Shown here one piece after another: positions 16,275-24,688 of a stretch of DNA of 64,000 nucleotides. The position numbers and the translations under genes were made by a program. Every line of letters starts with the position of its first letter. Position 1 is the stretch's first letter. The stretch is from NCBI RefSeq assembly GCF_004346925.1, contig NZ_CP031167.1, forward strand, positions 516,001-580,000, in the 5' to 3' direction. Origin of the DNA: Stenotrophomonas sp. ASS1 (GTDB taxonomy: Bacteria; Pseudomonadota; Gammaproteobacteria; Xanthomonadales; Xanthomonadaceae). The notes under the pieces were generated by a model, which saw nothing but the letters and a program-made list of their open reading frames with translations, was not told the origin of the DNA and ran no database searches.

Positions 16275-16943
16275 ATGGAGATCCCGGTCGACGACGGCAT
16301 CGTGCTGTACACCTACTGGCGATCCAGCGCCGCCTACCGCGTGCGCATCGGCCTGGAGCTGAAGGGCCTGGCCTGGGAAGCCCGGCCGGTGCACCTGGTG
16401 CGCGACGGTGGCGAGCAGCATCTGGATGCCTATCGCGCGCTCAATCCGCAGCAGCTGGTGCCGACCCTGCTGCACGAGGGGCATGCGCTGACCCAGTCGC
16501 TGGCGATCGTGGAGTATCTGGATGAGCGCTTCCCGCAGGTGCCGCTGCTGCCAGCTGATGCTGCCGGCCGTGCGCGGGTGCGTGCGCTGGCCCAGCTGGT
16601 GGCCTGCGACATCCACCCGATCAACAACCTGCGGGTGATGCAGTACCTGGAGCGCACCCTGCAGGTGCCGGCCGATGCCCGTACGCAGTGGACCCTGCAC
16701 TGGATCGCCGAAGGCTTTGCGGCGATGGAAGCGATGCTGGCCAACAGCCGCGACACCGGCATCTTCTGCCACGGCGATCGCCCCGGGTTGGCCGATCTCT
16801 GCCTGCTGCCGCAGCTCTACAACGCGCATCGCTTCGGCCTGGACCTGACGCCGTACCCGACCCTGCGCCGTATCGAAGCTGCCTGCCAGGCACTGGACGC
16901 CTTCGACCGCGCACGCCCGGAAAACCAGCCCGACGCCGCCTGA
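16275..16943 (+). CDS. maiA: Maleylacetoacetate isomerase
   Basis: A 222-residue zeta-class glutathione S-transferase that isomerises maleylacetoacetate to fumarylacetoacetate using glutathione. The zeta-class signature YTYWRSSAAYRVRI is near the N terminus, with the glutathione site NPQQLVPTL and TQSLAIVEYLDE following; the C-terminal helical domain includes DIHPINNLRVMQYL. The start ATG at 16275 follows GAGAGG. It is translated 14 bp after the hydrolase gene as part of the same operon and is closed by the long palindrome immediately downstream. Confidence 0.92.
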   Translation: MEIPVDDGIVLYTYWRSSAAYRVRIGLELKGLAWEARPVHLVRDGGEQHLDAYRALNPQQLVPTLLHEGHALTQSLAIVEYLDERFPQVPLLPADAAGRARVRALAQLVACDIHPINNLRVMQYLERTLQVPADARTQWTLHWIAEGFAAMEAMLANSRDTGIFCHGDRPGLADLCLLPQLYNAHRFGLDLTPYPTLRRIEAACQALDAFDRARPENQPDAA

Positions 16944-16950
16944 AAGGAGA

Positions 16951-17006
16951 GGGGACGGAGGGGATTAAGTCGTTTGTGCAGTTACGACTTAATCCCCTCC
17001 GTCCCC
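16951..17006. terminator. Long palindrome closing maiA and the UdgX-fusion gene
   Basis: Perfect 23-bp arms (16951-16973 and 16984-17006) with a 10-nt loop. On the plus strand it is followed by TTTTT, so it should terminate maiA. The minus-strand UdgX-fusion gene runs into it: its last codons and TAA stop (16989-16991) lie in the right arm, so the palindrome encodes the C-terminal KGDGGD. A near-identical palindrome lies at 19766-19829 on the other side of the repair cassette. Confidence 0.85.
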
Positions 17007-18449
17007 TTTTTGTTGCAATCGGGCCAGATCATCGCGGAACAGTCGATAGGCATCCTCGCGGCGCGCATCGTCGGTCTGCCGCAATACCCATGCCGGGTGT
17101 ACCGTGGCATAACCGCGGGTGCCGTCCTCGAGGGTGTGCCAGCGTCCGCGGTCGCGTGAAAGGTCGAACCCACGACCAAACACCGAGGCTGCCGCTGTCG
17201 CGCCGAGGCACACGATCACCTGGGGCCGCACGCGCGCGATCTCACCCATCAGCCAGGGGCGGCAGGCCTGGATGTGCCGGCTTTCCGGTCGCTTGTGCAG
17301 TCGCACCTTGCCACGCCGTTCATGATGGAAGTGCTTCACGGCGTTGGTGAGGTACAGCGCCGCGCGATCGATTCCCAACTCGGTCAGCGCACGGTCCAGT
17401 AGCTGACCGGCAGGACCCATGAACGGCTGTCCGCGCAGATCCTCGGTGTCGCCAGGTTGTTCCCCGATCAGCATCATGCGGGCGTCTGCAGGCCCCTGCC
17501 CGAACACGGTCTGCGTGGCCTGCTCCCAGAGCGGGCACTGGCGGCAAGCGCTGGCCTGTCCGCGCAGATTCTCCAGGCTGCTGGCATCGGTCGCCGATGT
17601 CGCAGTGTTCGCCCGCAGGGGAATCCGGCGCTGCGGTGCCTGCGCGGGACGGTCATGCATTTCCTGCACGCGGTCGGCCGCATCGCGCACCAGGCGTGGC
17701 AGCAGCTGGGCCTCCGGCAGGTGGCGCCAGTACTTTGCCGGCATCTCCTGCATCATCATCCGTGTATTGAGTCGCGCCGGATTGAAGATGTTGGCGTAGT
17801 AAGTCTGCCACAGTGATTCGCGCGCATCCTCGGCCGGGGCATCCTCGCGCCGTGCGCCGGGGCCGAAGGCGAGCGCCTGCCCATCCCATGCGACGCTGCG
17901 CGGAGGCGTGAGGATCGCCCAGCGCATGCCGGTGAAGCGGCGCGCGAAGAAGGGCGCGACCCGGTCGACAATGTGGTGCTGTGGCTCAAACCAGGCGATG
18001 AACGCATCAGGCTGGCCAGGCACCTCGCGGAAGCGCACGAATGCCTTCATCTTGTGCGTGTCACGGCGGACGGCCTGGGCGAGCGCCGTTGCGCGCAGGA
18101 CATCGGCGTCGGCGGGGTTGCTCAGCACCGAACGCTCGCCATGGACGATGCGCCACAGCAGGCGATACAGCAAGGCCAGTCGCTGGGGGTCGCGATGGCA
18201 CAGGCAGGTGGCCGCCAGTTCCAGGAAATCGCGGGGCACGTTGGGTGCACTGGCATCAGCCAGCATCGGCGCCCGCTGCACGGCCGGCGCATCCAGCAAC
18301 GACGTTTCGCTCCCTTCCAGCCAGTCCAGCTGAGGCGGGGCCACGCCTCGCAGCAACGCTTCGCGCGCAGCGTCGCGCCAGGCCTGCAGCGACCACTGCG
18401 GGTCCACCCGCAGCGACCAGCGCTGCGCGTCAGGCGGCGGGCGGTGCAT
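16989..18449 (-). CDS. UdgX-family uracil-DNA binding protein fused to an N-terminal TIGR03915-type domain
   Basis: A 486-residue two-domain protein. The N-terminal half (about 1-265) resembles the TIGR03915/DUF4130 family found beside a radical SAM protein. The C-terminal half (about 285-486) is a UdgX-type family 4 uracil-DNA glycosylase with motif GEQPGDTED (near residue 328), an iron-sulfur cluster signature (ACRQCPLW and later ACRPWL), and RLHKRPE with His385 at the position of the histidine by which UdgX becomes covalently attached to uracil sites. The start at 18449 is chosen because upstream codons lie inside the radical SAM gene; the two genes overlap by 20 bp. Its stop codon lies in a long palindrome. 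Confidence 0.85.
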   Translation of the reverse strand: MHRPPPDAQRWSLRVDPQWSLQAWRDAAREALLRGVAPPQLDWLEGSETSLLDAPAVQRAPMLADASAPNVPRDFLELAATCLCHRDPQRLALLYRLLWRIVHGERSVLSNPADADVLRATALAQAVRRDTHKMKAFVRFREVPGQPDAFIAWFEPQHHIVDRVAPFFARRFTGMRWAILTPPRSVAWDGQALAFGPGARREDAPAEDARESLWQTYYANIFNPARLNTRMMMQEMPAKYWRHLPEAQLLPRLVRDAADRVQEMHDRPAQAPQRRIPLRANTATSATDASSLENLRGQASACRQCPLWEQATQTVFGQGPADARMMLIGEQPGDTEDLRGQPFMGPAGQLLDRALTELGIDRAALYLTNAVKHFHHERRGKVRLHKRPESRHIQACRPWLMGEIARVRPQVIVCLGATAAASVFGRGFDLSRDRGRWHTLEDGTRGYATVHPAWVLRQTDDARREDAYRLFRDDLARLQQKGDGGD

Positions 18450-19707
18450 CAAACAGCGATCCCTGACGAGGCGGTGGGGCCAACTGCGCGCGCAGCGCCG
18501 CCGGATCGTCCAGCGATTTGCGTGGATGGTGGTCAGCCAGCTGCACAAACGGAAGCAGTTTGCTCATCGGTGCCTTCAGGCGTGCTACATCGGCAACCCG
18601 CAGGCGACCGTGGCGGCGTGCCATCAGCACCCGTTTCACGTTGCGCACGCCCAGCCCGGGTACGCGAAGCAGCATTTCCTTCGGCGCGCGGTTGAGATCC
18701 ACGGGAAAGCGCTCGGGGTGACGGATCGCCCAAGCCATTTTCGGGTCGATGTCCAGGTCGAGCATGCCGTCCTGGGTGGTATCGGTAATCTCATCCACGC
18801 CGTAACCGTAGAAGCGCAGCAACCAGTCGGCCTGGTAGAGGCGATGTTCGCGCTGCAGCGGAGGCGGTTGCAGTGGCAGCTGCCGGCTGGCGTCCGGAAT
18901 CGGGCTGAACGCGGAGTAGTACACCCGGCGCATGCGGTAGTTGCCGTACAGCGCATCGGCGCTGGCCAGGATCTGTTGGTCGTTGGCCCCGTCCGCGCCG
19001 ACGATCATCTGCGTGCTCTGCCCGGCGGGTGCGAAACGGGGAGGGCGTGGACTGCGGTTGGCCCTCGGTGCCATCGCTGCGGGGGCTTTGCGCGCCTCCT
19101 TGGCTTCCTCGATGCGCCAGCGTAGTTCGCCCATCGCGCCGCGGATCGAATGCACCGTCTTCTCCGGCGCCAAGGCGCTCAGGCCGGCTTCGGTCGGCAG
19201 TTCCACGTTGATGGACAGGCGGTCGGCATAGCGCCCGGCGCTGGCCAGCAGCTCCGGCGAGGCCTCGGGAATGGTCTTGAGGTGGATGTAGCCGGCGTAG
19301 CGGTGTTCTTCGCGCAGCTGCCGGGCCACTTCCACCATCTGTTCCATGGTGTAGTCCGCATTGCGGATGATGCCGCTGGACAGGAACAGGCCCTCGATGT
19401 AGTTGCGCTTGTAGAAGTCCAGGGTGAGTGTGACCACCTCGTCCACGCTGAAACGTGCGCGGGGCACGTTGCTGGAGACGCGGTTCACGCAATAGGCGCA
19501 GTCGTAGATGCAGAAGTTGGTCAGCAGGATCTTCAGCAACGAAACGCAGCGGCCATCGGGCGTGTAGCTGTGACAGATGCCCATGCCCTCGGTGCTGCCG
19601 ATACCGCCACTGACGCGCGAATCGCGCTTGCCCGAGCCGCTGGAGGCGCAGGAGGCATCGTACTTGGCGGCATCGGCCAGAATGGCCAGCTTGCGGATGG
19701 TTTCCAT
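18430..19707 (-). CDS. Putative DNA modification/repair radical SAM protein
   Basis: A 425-residue radical SAM protein of the TIGR03916 type. The cluster motif is Cys66-x3-Cys70-x2-Cys73 (CIYDCAYC), preceded by CHSYTPDGRCVSLLKILL. The C terminus has a helix-hairpin-helix DNA-binding motif (LLRVPGLGVRNVKRVL, about 350-365). A Pro/Arg/Ala-rich stretch near 205-230 looks like a species-specific insertion. It overlaps the UdgX-fusion gene by 20 bp, the standard pairing for this family, which suggests that the radical SAM enzyme acts on damaged DNA recognised by the partner. The reaction is not known. Confidence 0.88.
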   Translation of the reverse strand: METIRKLAILADAAKYDASCASSGSGKRDSRVSGGIGSTEGMGICHSYTPDGRCVSLLKILLTNFCIYDCAYCVNRVSSNVPRARFSVDEVVTLTLDFYKRNYIEGLFLSSGIIRNADYTMEQMVEVARQLREEHRYAGYIHLKTIPEASPELLASAGRYADRLSINVELPTEAGLSALAPEKTVHSIRGAMGELRWRIEEAKEARKAPAAMAPRANRSPRPPRFAPAGQSTQMIVGADGANDQQILASADALYGNYRMRRVYYSAFSPIPDASRQLPLQPPPLQREHRLYQADWLLRFYGYGVDEITDTTQDGMLDLDIDPKMAWAIRHPERFPVDLNRAPKEMLLRVPGLGVRNVKRVLMARRHGRLRVADVARLKAPMSKLLPFVQLADHHPRKSLDDPAALRAQLAPPPRQGSLFDAPPAA

Positions 19708-19765
19708 TGAGGAAACCTACGGATGAGGGGTCTCATTGGATGAGACCGCCCCTGAATTCTTCAGG

Positions 19766-19829
19766 AAAAGGGGACGGAGGGGATTAAGTCGTAAATGCAC
19801 TTACGACTTAATCCCCTCCGTCCCCTTTT
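19766..19829. terminator. Long palindrome between pilU and the repair cassette
   Basis: Perfect 29-bp arms (19766-19794 and 19801-19829) with loop ATGCAC. The inner 23 bp of each arm are identical to the palindrome at 16951-17006. It lies just past the pilU stop codon and 59 bp upstream of the radical SAM gene, with CCCCTTTT at both outer ends, so it can terminate pilU. The copies flank the two repair genes on both sides. Confidence 0.8.
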
Positions 19830-19837
19830 TCGTGCGG

Positions 19838-20965
19838 TCAGAAGCCGTGGGTGATGCTTGGCTGCCCGGCCGAGAAATCCGCATACGGGTCGTGCTCGCC
19901 GCTGCTGCCTTCGGACAGGCGGAACTTCAGGGCCAGGCCATCGCGCGAGTCGGCCGCGCGCAGCGCTTCCTCCTGCTCGATGATGCCAGCCTTGGCCAGA
20001 CGGAACAGGCACTGGTCGAAACTCTCCATGCCTTCCTCCAGCGAGCCTTCCATCGCCGCCTTGATCTCGTGCACCTGGCCGCGACGCAGCAGGTCACGGA
20101 TCATCGGCGTGTTGATCAGCACCTCGGTGGCCGGCAGGCGACGGCCCTCCTTGTTCTTCACCAGGCGCTGGCTGATCACCGCACGCAGGTTCAGCGCCAG
20201 GTTCATCAGCACGTTCTTGTGCGCGCTTTCCGGGAAGAAGTTGAGGATGCGCTCGATGGTCTGGTCGGCGTTGTTGGAGTGCAGGGTGGCCAGGCACAGG
20301 TGGCCGGTTTCGGCGAAGGCGATCGCCGCCTCCATCGTTTCCGCATCCAGGATCTCGCCGATCAGGATCACGTCCGGCGCTTCACGCATCGCGTTCTTCA
20401 GCGCGTTGTGGAAGGCATGGGTGTCCAGCCCGACCTCGCGCTGGTTGACGATCGACATCTTGTGCTTGTGCAGGTACTCGATCGGGTCCTCGATGGTGAG
20501 GATGTGACCGGTGGTGGTGCTGTTGCGGTGGTCGATCATCGACGCCAGCGAGGTGGACTTGCCGGAACCGGTGGACCCCACCACCAGCACCAGCCCGCGC
20601 GGGGTCATGATGACGTCCTTCAGCACCTGCGGCAGGTTCAGCTCCTCGATGCTCGGGATGCGGCTGCGGATGGCGCGGATGACCATGCCCACTTCGCCGC
20701 GCTGCTTGAACACGTTGACGCGGAAGCGCCCGGCATCGGGCAGGGCGATGGCCATGTTGAGCTCCAGCTCGCGCTCGAACTGCGGCACCTGGCCTTCGTC
20801 CATCAGTGAGTAGGCGATCTTCTTGACCATGCCCGGCGGCAGGCCGGTGTTGCCCAGCGGATAAAGCTTCCCCTCGATCTTGATGTAGACCGGTGCCCCG
20901 GTGGTCAGGAACATGTCCGAAGCGTTCTTTTCGGTCATCAGCTTCAGGAAGTAGCCGATATCCAT
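19838..20965 (-). CDS. pilU: Type IV pilus retraction ATPase PilU
   Basis: A 375-residue hexameric secretion-type ATPase that works with PilT in pilus retraction. Walker A is GSTGSGKST (residues 130-138, Lys136), followed by the Asp box and Walker B (VILIGEILDAETM) and the His box (AETGHLCLATLHSNNADQ). The family's usual Arg after the GEI/GEM Walker B segment is Leu here. The acidic C-terminal tail (SGEHDPYADFS) is typical of PilU rather than PilT. The frame is open far upstream, but the conserved N terminus MDIGYFLKLM fixes the start at 20965. A divergent lipoprotein-like gene lies 97 bp away; pilT is not in the window. Confidence 0.9.
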   Translation of the reverse strand: MDIGYFLKLMTEKNASDMFLTTGAPVYIKIEGKLYPLGNTGLPPGMVKKIAYSLMDEGQVPQFERELELNMAIALPDAGRFRVNVFKQRGEVGMVIRAIRSRIPSIEELNLPQVLKDVIMTPRGLVLVVGSTGSGKSTSLASMIDHRNSTTTGHILTIEDPIEYLHKHKMSIVNQREVGLDTHAFHNALKNAMREAPDVILIGEILDAETMEAAIAFAETGHLCLATLHSNNADQTIERILNFFPESAHKNVLMNLALNLRAVISQRLVKNKEGRRLPATEVLINTPMIRDLLRRGQVHEIKAAMEGSLEEGMESFDQCLFRLAKAGIIEQEEALRAADSRDGLALKFRLSEGSSGEHDPYADFSAGQPSITHGF

Positions 20966-21062
20966 TGCGAATTTTCCCCAACGAAACGGCCGACGCCCGT
21001 TGCCAGCACGGTGTCGGCTTGACGACAATGGCCGTGAACCGACAACCGGTACGGCCTCCCCA

Positions 21063-21452
21063 ATGAAACGACTTAGCTTCGCACGAATGCGCCATGGCCT
21101 GTATGTGATGGCGTTTGCATTCGCACTGTCTGCCCCCGCCTGGGCGCAGGACGGCGCACTGGAACTGGCCCAGGCCCGGCAGGCGGTCGACAAGGCCACC
21201 CAGGCCGACGCCGACCAGTACGCCCCGGACCTGATCGGGCTGGCCCGGCAGGGGCTGGAACAAGCCCAGCGTGCTGCCGGCGACCGCCGCGAGCGCAAGA
21301 ACGCCCCGGCGATCGCCCTGCGCGCCGCTGCCGATGCCGACCTGGCCCGCGCCCGCAGCGAGGAAGCCACCGTCACCGCGCAGCTGCAGCTGCGCCGCAA
21401 CGAGGTCAACCAGCTGCAGCGCCAGCTGTCCACCGGGGAGGACCGCCGGTGA
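21063..21452 (+). CDS. DUF4398-type periplasmic protein
   Basis: A 129-residue exported protein. It has a signal peptide (about 1-29, ending APAWA/QDG) followed by an alanine-rich amphipathic helical region (LAQARQAVDKATQADADQYAPD, continuing in heptads to the end), as in DUF4398 proteins. The start at 21063 gives a sound signal sequence; the frame opens earlier without one. Its TGA stop overlaps the GTG start of the OmpA-like gene, so the two are coupled. In related bacteria this domain occurs fused or next to OmpA domains. Its function is unknown; a structural or envelope-anchoring role is likely. Confidence 0.75.
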   Translation: MKRLSFARMRHGLYVMAFAFALSAPAWAQDGALELAQARQAVDKATQADADQYAPDLIGLARQGLEQAQRAAGDRRERKNAPAIALRAAADADLARARSEEATVTAQLQLRRNEVNQLQRQLSTGEDRR

Positions 21453-22333
21453 AGCCGATGACTGCCACAACCCTGGCTGCGCTGCTGGCGCTGCCGACCC
21501 TGGCCCTGGCCGCCGACAACCCGATGGTGGCGCAGCTGAGCCAGCGTCTGATGGCCATCCAGGCCAATCCCGACACGGCTGAGCTGGGCGCCTTCGAGCG
21601 CATGCAGGCCCAGCAGGCCATCGCCACCCTGGACAAGGCCAAGCGCCGCGACCAGGAGCTGGCCACCTACCTGGCCGAGCGCCGGGTGGAGATTGCCGAG
21701 ACTGCCGTGCGTGCCGCACTGGCCGCGCGTGAGGTCGATCGCCTCGAGCGCACCCGCAGTGATCTGCTGATCGAGGCCAGCCGCCGCGATGCCGCCCGTG
21801 CCCGCCAGGAGGCCGAGCAGCTGCGCATGCAGGCGCAGATGCAGGCCGAGGAGGCTGAGCGCCTGCGCCAGGCCGCCGAGGCCGAGACCCTGGCCCGCCA
21901 GGATGCCGAGAATGCTCTGACCAGCGTGGCCGGCAAGCAGCAGCAGCGCCTCAGCGCCGCCCAGCAGAACGCCGCCAAGCTGGCCCGCGAGGAAGCCGAG
22001 CTGGTATCCGGGCAGAAGCTGCCGGGCTCGAAGTTCGATGGCCGTGGTGAGGTCTTCACCTTCAATGGTGACGCATTCGCCGCTGGCGCCGCCAGCCTGT
22101 CCGGTGGGGCCCGCAACCAGGCCAAGGCGCTGGCCGAGTACCTGAACATCGGCAAGAAGGGCCGCCTGCGCATCGAGGCCTATGACAGCGCCAACGGGGT
22201 CGGTCAGAAGCGTGCCGAGGCCCTGCGCGATGCCCTGGTGGCGGCGGGTGTCGCGAGCAACCGGATCCAGCTCAGCGGCAAGAAGGCGGCGTCCACCCGG
22301 GCACGCTCGGCCGAGGTCATCATCGCCCCGTAA
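21449..22333 (+). CDS. OmpA-family peptidoglycan-binding protein with coiled coil
   Basis: A 294-residue envelope protein. It starts at GTG 21449, overlapping the previous stop as GTGA; an ATG lies three codons later. A signal peptide ends near LALAA/DNP. A long charged helical coiled coil (about 50-190) is followed by an OmpA-like domain (about 200-294) with LRIEAYDSANGVGQKRAEALRDALV. The usual OmpA_C signature has been modified: the Asp/Arg pair contacting diaminopimelate is not clearly both present (EAYDSANGVGQKRAE). It probably links peptidoglycan to another envelope component together with the DUF4398 protein. A terminator follows 46 bp downstream. Confidence 0.8.
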   Translation: MKPMTATTLAALLALPTLALAADNPMVAQLSQRLMAIQANPDTAELGAFERMQAQQAIATLDKAKRRDQELATYLAERRVEIAETAVRAALAAREVDRLERTRSDLLIEASRRDAARARQEAEQLRMQAQMQAEEAERLRQAAEAETLARQDAENALTSVAGKQQQRLSAAQQNAAKLAREEAELVSGQKLPGSKFDGRGEVFTFNGDAFAAGAASLSGGARNQAKALAEYLNIGKKGRLRIEAYDSANGVGQKRAEALRDALVAAGVASNRIQLSGKKAASTRARSAEVIIAP

Positions 22334-22378
22334 TTGCTTGATATTGTTTGTTTTTCGTTGCGATGAGCATTCAGCCTG

Positions 22379-22408
22379 AACCCCGCCCCGGCGGGGTTCG
22401 GTCTTTTT
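22379..22408 (+). terminator. Rho-independent terminator of the OmpA-like gene
   Basis: AACCCCGC/GCGGGGTT stem with a 4-nt loop, then CGGTCTTTTT. It follows the OmpA-family stop codon by 46 bp. Confidence 0.88.
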
Positions 22409-22500
22409 GCCGCAGGGGTCTTGTACCCCGCCTTGAGCAGGCGTAGGGTCAATCGTCCGGGACGCAATGCCGCGGACCGGACGATGGGAGGGCCGGGCCG

Positions 22501-22665
22501 ATGCAAACAGGGCGCGAACCGCAGCAGATCGACGTGCGCAGGCCAGTGCCGCAGGTCGTTGCAGGCGTCCAGGTGGCCATCGACCGGCGCTCCTCCATGA
22601 ACAACGCCCCGTGCCTTGCGGCCGGGGCGTTCGTGTATCTGTCGAAGGAGGTCCATCATGTTTGA
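22501..22665 (+). CDS. Possible 54-codon ORF overlapping the ydcH-like start
   Basis: A short frame starting at ATG 22501 with GGAGG nine bases upstream and ending in a TGA that overlaps the next start by 8 bp. The product (MQTGREPQQIDVRRPVP to KEVHHV) has no family I recognise, no signal peptide and no membrane helix. The overlap would allow translational coupling to the YdcH-like gene. The strong Shine-Dalgarno of that gene lies inside this frame, so coupling is not required. Apart from this frame and a GCCCCG/CGGGGC hairpin near 22607-22629, I see nothing in the 324-bp gap after the terminator. Confidence 0.3.
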   Translation: MQTGREPQQIDVRRPVPQVVAGVQVAIDRRSSMNNAPCLAAGAFVYLSKEVHHV

Positions 22666-22894
22666 AGATCAGCCCCAGAGCGAGATCGACGCCCGTCGCG
22701 CGCGTGATCCGGAGTTCAGGGCACTCCATGACCAGCACCGCAAGTTGAACAAGAAGTGCATGGACGCGGAGTTGGGTGTACTCCCGATCGATGATGTCAC
22801 CCTGGGTCGCATGAAGCGCGAGAAGCTGCTGGCCAAGCAACGACTTCTGCGAATGTACGAAACACCGCTCCCAATGACGTCCCCCACGCTTTGA
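22658..22894 (+). CDS. YdcH/DUF465 family small protein
   Basis: A 78-residue cytosolic protein with the DUF465 pattern: DPEFRALHDQHRKLNKKCMDAE, then a short turn and the helix MKREKLLAKQRLLRMYE. The family forms a small helical hairpin of unknown function. The start at 22658 is fixed by AAGGAGG seven bases upstream. It stands alone between the OmpA-like gene and the CBS gene. Confidence 0.75.
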   Translation: MFEDQPQSEIDARRARDPEFRALHDQHRKLNKKCMDAELGVLPIDDVTLGRMKREKLLAKQRLLRMYETPLPMTSPTL

Positions 22895-22991
22895 CGCACC
22901 CCGTCACGCCCGGAACGGCGTGACCCGGCCATCGATGGCCCCGCCGGGCGCTCCTGCCCCGGCATCGCGGCACCGCCGATGAGGCGGCCGC

Positions 22992-23022
22992 GCCAAGGCA
23001 CCACAGGCCGTGGTGCCTTGGC
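22992..23022. other. 13-bp hairpin upstream of the CBS gene
   Basis: GCCAAGGCACCAC/GTGGTGCCTTGGC, perfect stem with a 5-nt loop and no T-run. A second hairpin with core GGCCATCGATGGCC lies at about 22928-22941. Both are in the 300-bp gap between the YdcH-like gene and the cystathionine beta-synthase gene. They may terminate the former or be part of the latter's leader. Confidence 0.45.
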
Positions 23023-23194
23023 CTGCAGGCACAGCTCACCGATGCGGGCGGTACCGGTCTCCTCGTCGATCCGGGGCCGTCCGCATCTCTTTTTTACGGT
23101 GGACAGGCTGCGGCCCTGCCGACCTGACTTTCATCGCCATCCGTCGGATAATCATCGGTCCGGCCCTGTGCGGCGCGAACCGAAAGTCCTCCGA

Positions 23195-24565
23195 ATGCCC
23201 ATCCATTCTTCCGTCCTCGAACTCATCGGCCAGACCCCGATCGTCAAGGCCCAGCGCCTGGACACCGGCGTCTGCGAGCTCTACCTGAAGCTGGAGAGCG
23301 CCAACCCGGGCGGATCGATCAAGGATCGCATCGGCCTGTCGATGATCGAGGCGGCGGAAAAGCGCGGCGACCTGAAGCCCGGTGCCACCCTGGTCGAGGG
23401 CACGGCTGGCAACACCGGCCTGGGCCTGGCGCTGGTGGCCCAGCAGAAGGGCTATAAGCTCATTCTGGTCGTTCCCGACAAGATGAGCCGGGAAAAGATC
23501 TTCAATCTGAAGGCGATGGGCGCCGAAGTGCGCCTGACGCGCTCGGACGTGGCCAAGGGCCATCCGGAGTACTACCAGGACCTGGCCAAGACCATCGCCG
23601 AGCAGACCCCGGGCGCCTACTTCATCAACCAGTTCGGCAACCCGGACAATCCGGCCGCGCATGAATTCGGTACCGGCCCGGAAATCCTCGAGCAGATGGG
23701 CGGCGACCTCGATGCCATCGTGTTCGGCTGCGGCAGCTCCGGCACCATGACCGGCCTGTCGCGCGCCTTCGCCAAGCTGTCGCCGAAGACCGAGCTGGTG
23801 CTGGCCGACCCGGTCGGCTCGATCCTGGCCGAGTACATCAACGACGGCAATCTGAACGACAAGTCGGGCAGCTGGCTGGTGGAAGGCATCGGCGAGGACT
23901 TCCTGCCGTCGATCTCCGATTTCAGCCGCGTCAAGAAGGCTTATGCCATCAGCGACGCCGAGAGCTTCCACACCGCACGCGAACTGCTGGGCAAGGAAGG
24001 CATCCTGGGTGGCTCGTCCACCGGCACCCTGCTGGCCGCCGGCCTGAAGTACTGCAAGGAGCAGACCACGCCGAAGAAGGTGCTGGTGCTGGTGCCGGAT
24101 ACCGGCAACAAGTACCTGTCGAAGATGTACAACGACTACTGGATGCTGGACAACGGTTTCCTGCAGCGCCCGCAGCACGGCGACCTGCGCGACCTGATCC
24201 TGCGCCCTTACGGCCAGCGCGACACCGTGGTGATCGGTCCGAACGACCTGCTGACCACTGCCTACCAGCGCATGAAGCTGTACGACGTGTCGCAGCTGCC
24301 GGTGATGGACGGCGAGCAGCTGGTCGGCATCGTCGACGAAAGCGACGTGCTGCTGCACGTGTATGGCGATGAGGCACGCTTCCGCGACACCGTCGCCACC
24401 GCGATGGTCAGCAAGCTGGACCGGCTGGACGTGAAGTCGCCGATCGAGGCGCTGCTGCCGGTGTTCGACCGCGGCCAGGTGGCGATCGTGATGGACGGCG
24501 ACACTTTCCTGGGCCTGATCACCCGTATCGATCTGCTGAACTATCTGCGCCGTCGCGTGCAGTAA
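23195..24565 (+). CDS. Cystathionine beta-synthase with C-terminal CBS pair
   Basis: A 456-residue PLP enzyme that condenses serine and homocysteine to cystathionine. PLP-binding Lys43 is in GGSIKDRIG, and the phosphate loop is GTAGNTGLG. The C terminus (about 340-456) holds two CBS domains (VSQLPVMDGEQLVGIVDESDV and GQVAIVMDGDTFLGLITRIDLL), which often bind adenosyl ligands. This domain order matches cystathionine beta-synthase rather than plain cysteine synthase. The start at 23195 is the conserved MPIHSSVLELIGQTP. With the cystathionine gamma-lyase-type gene 123 bp downstream it gives a complete reverse transsulfuration pathway from homocysteine to cysteine. Confidence 0.9.
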   Translation: MPIHSSVLELIGQTPIVKAQRLDTGVCELYLKLESANPGGSIKDRIGLSMIEAAEKRGDLKPGATLVEGTAGNTGLGLALVAQQKGYKLILVVPDKMSREKIFNLKAMGAEVRLTRSDVAKGHPEYYQDLAKTIAEQTPGAYFINQFGNPDNPAAHEFGTGPEILEQMGGDLDAIVFGCGSSGTMTGLSRAFAKLSPKTELVLADPVGSILAEYINDGNLNDKSGSWLVEGIGEDFLPSISDFSRVKKAYAISDAESFHTARELLGKEGILGGSSTGTLLAAGLKYCKEQTTPKKVLVLVPDTGNKYLSKMYNDYWMLDNGFLQRPQHGDLRDLILRPYGQRDTVVIGPNDLLTTAYQRMKLYDVSQLPVMDGEQLVGIVDESDVLLHVYGDEARFRDTVATAMVSKLDRLDVKSPIEALLPVFDRGQVAIVMDGDTFLGLITRIDLLNYLRRRVQ

Positions 24566-24688
24566 GCCGCTGATCGCCGACGTTCACCGCTGAATCCTGG
24601 TTTATCCGCGTCAAAGGTCGTTAAGGCCGCGCTGGTAGACTTCCGCACCTTCGATGGCGCCGTGCGTCGGCGCCCCTCAGGAAAGAAC

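Noticed and set aside
19838..22840. 1000-codon minus-strand frame ending in PilU
   Set aside because: The part beyond 20965 is antisense to the DUF4398 and OmpA-like genes. The conserved PilU N terminus fixes the start.
22895..23194. SAM or cobalamin riboswitch upstream of the CBS gene
   Set aside because: I looked for conserved riboswitch cores and saw only two simple hairpins without the required motifs.
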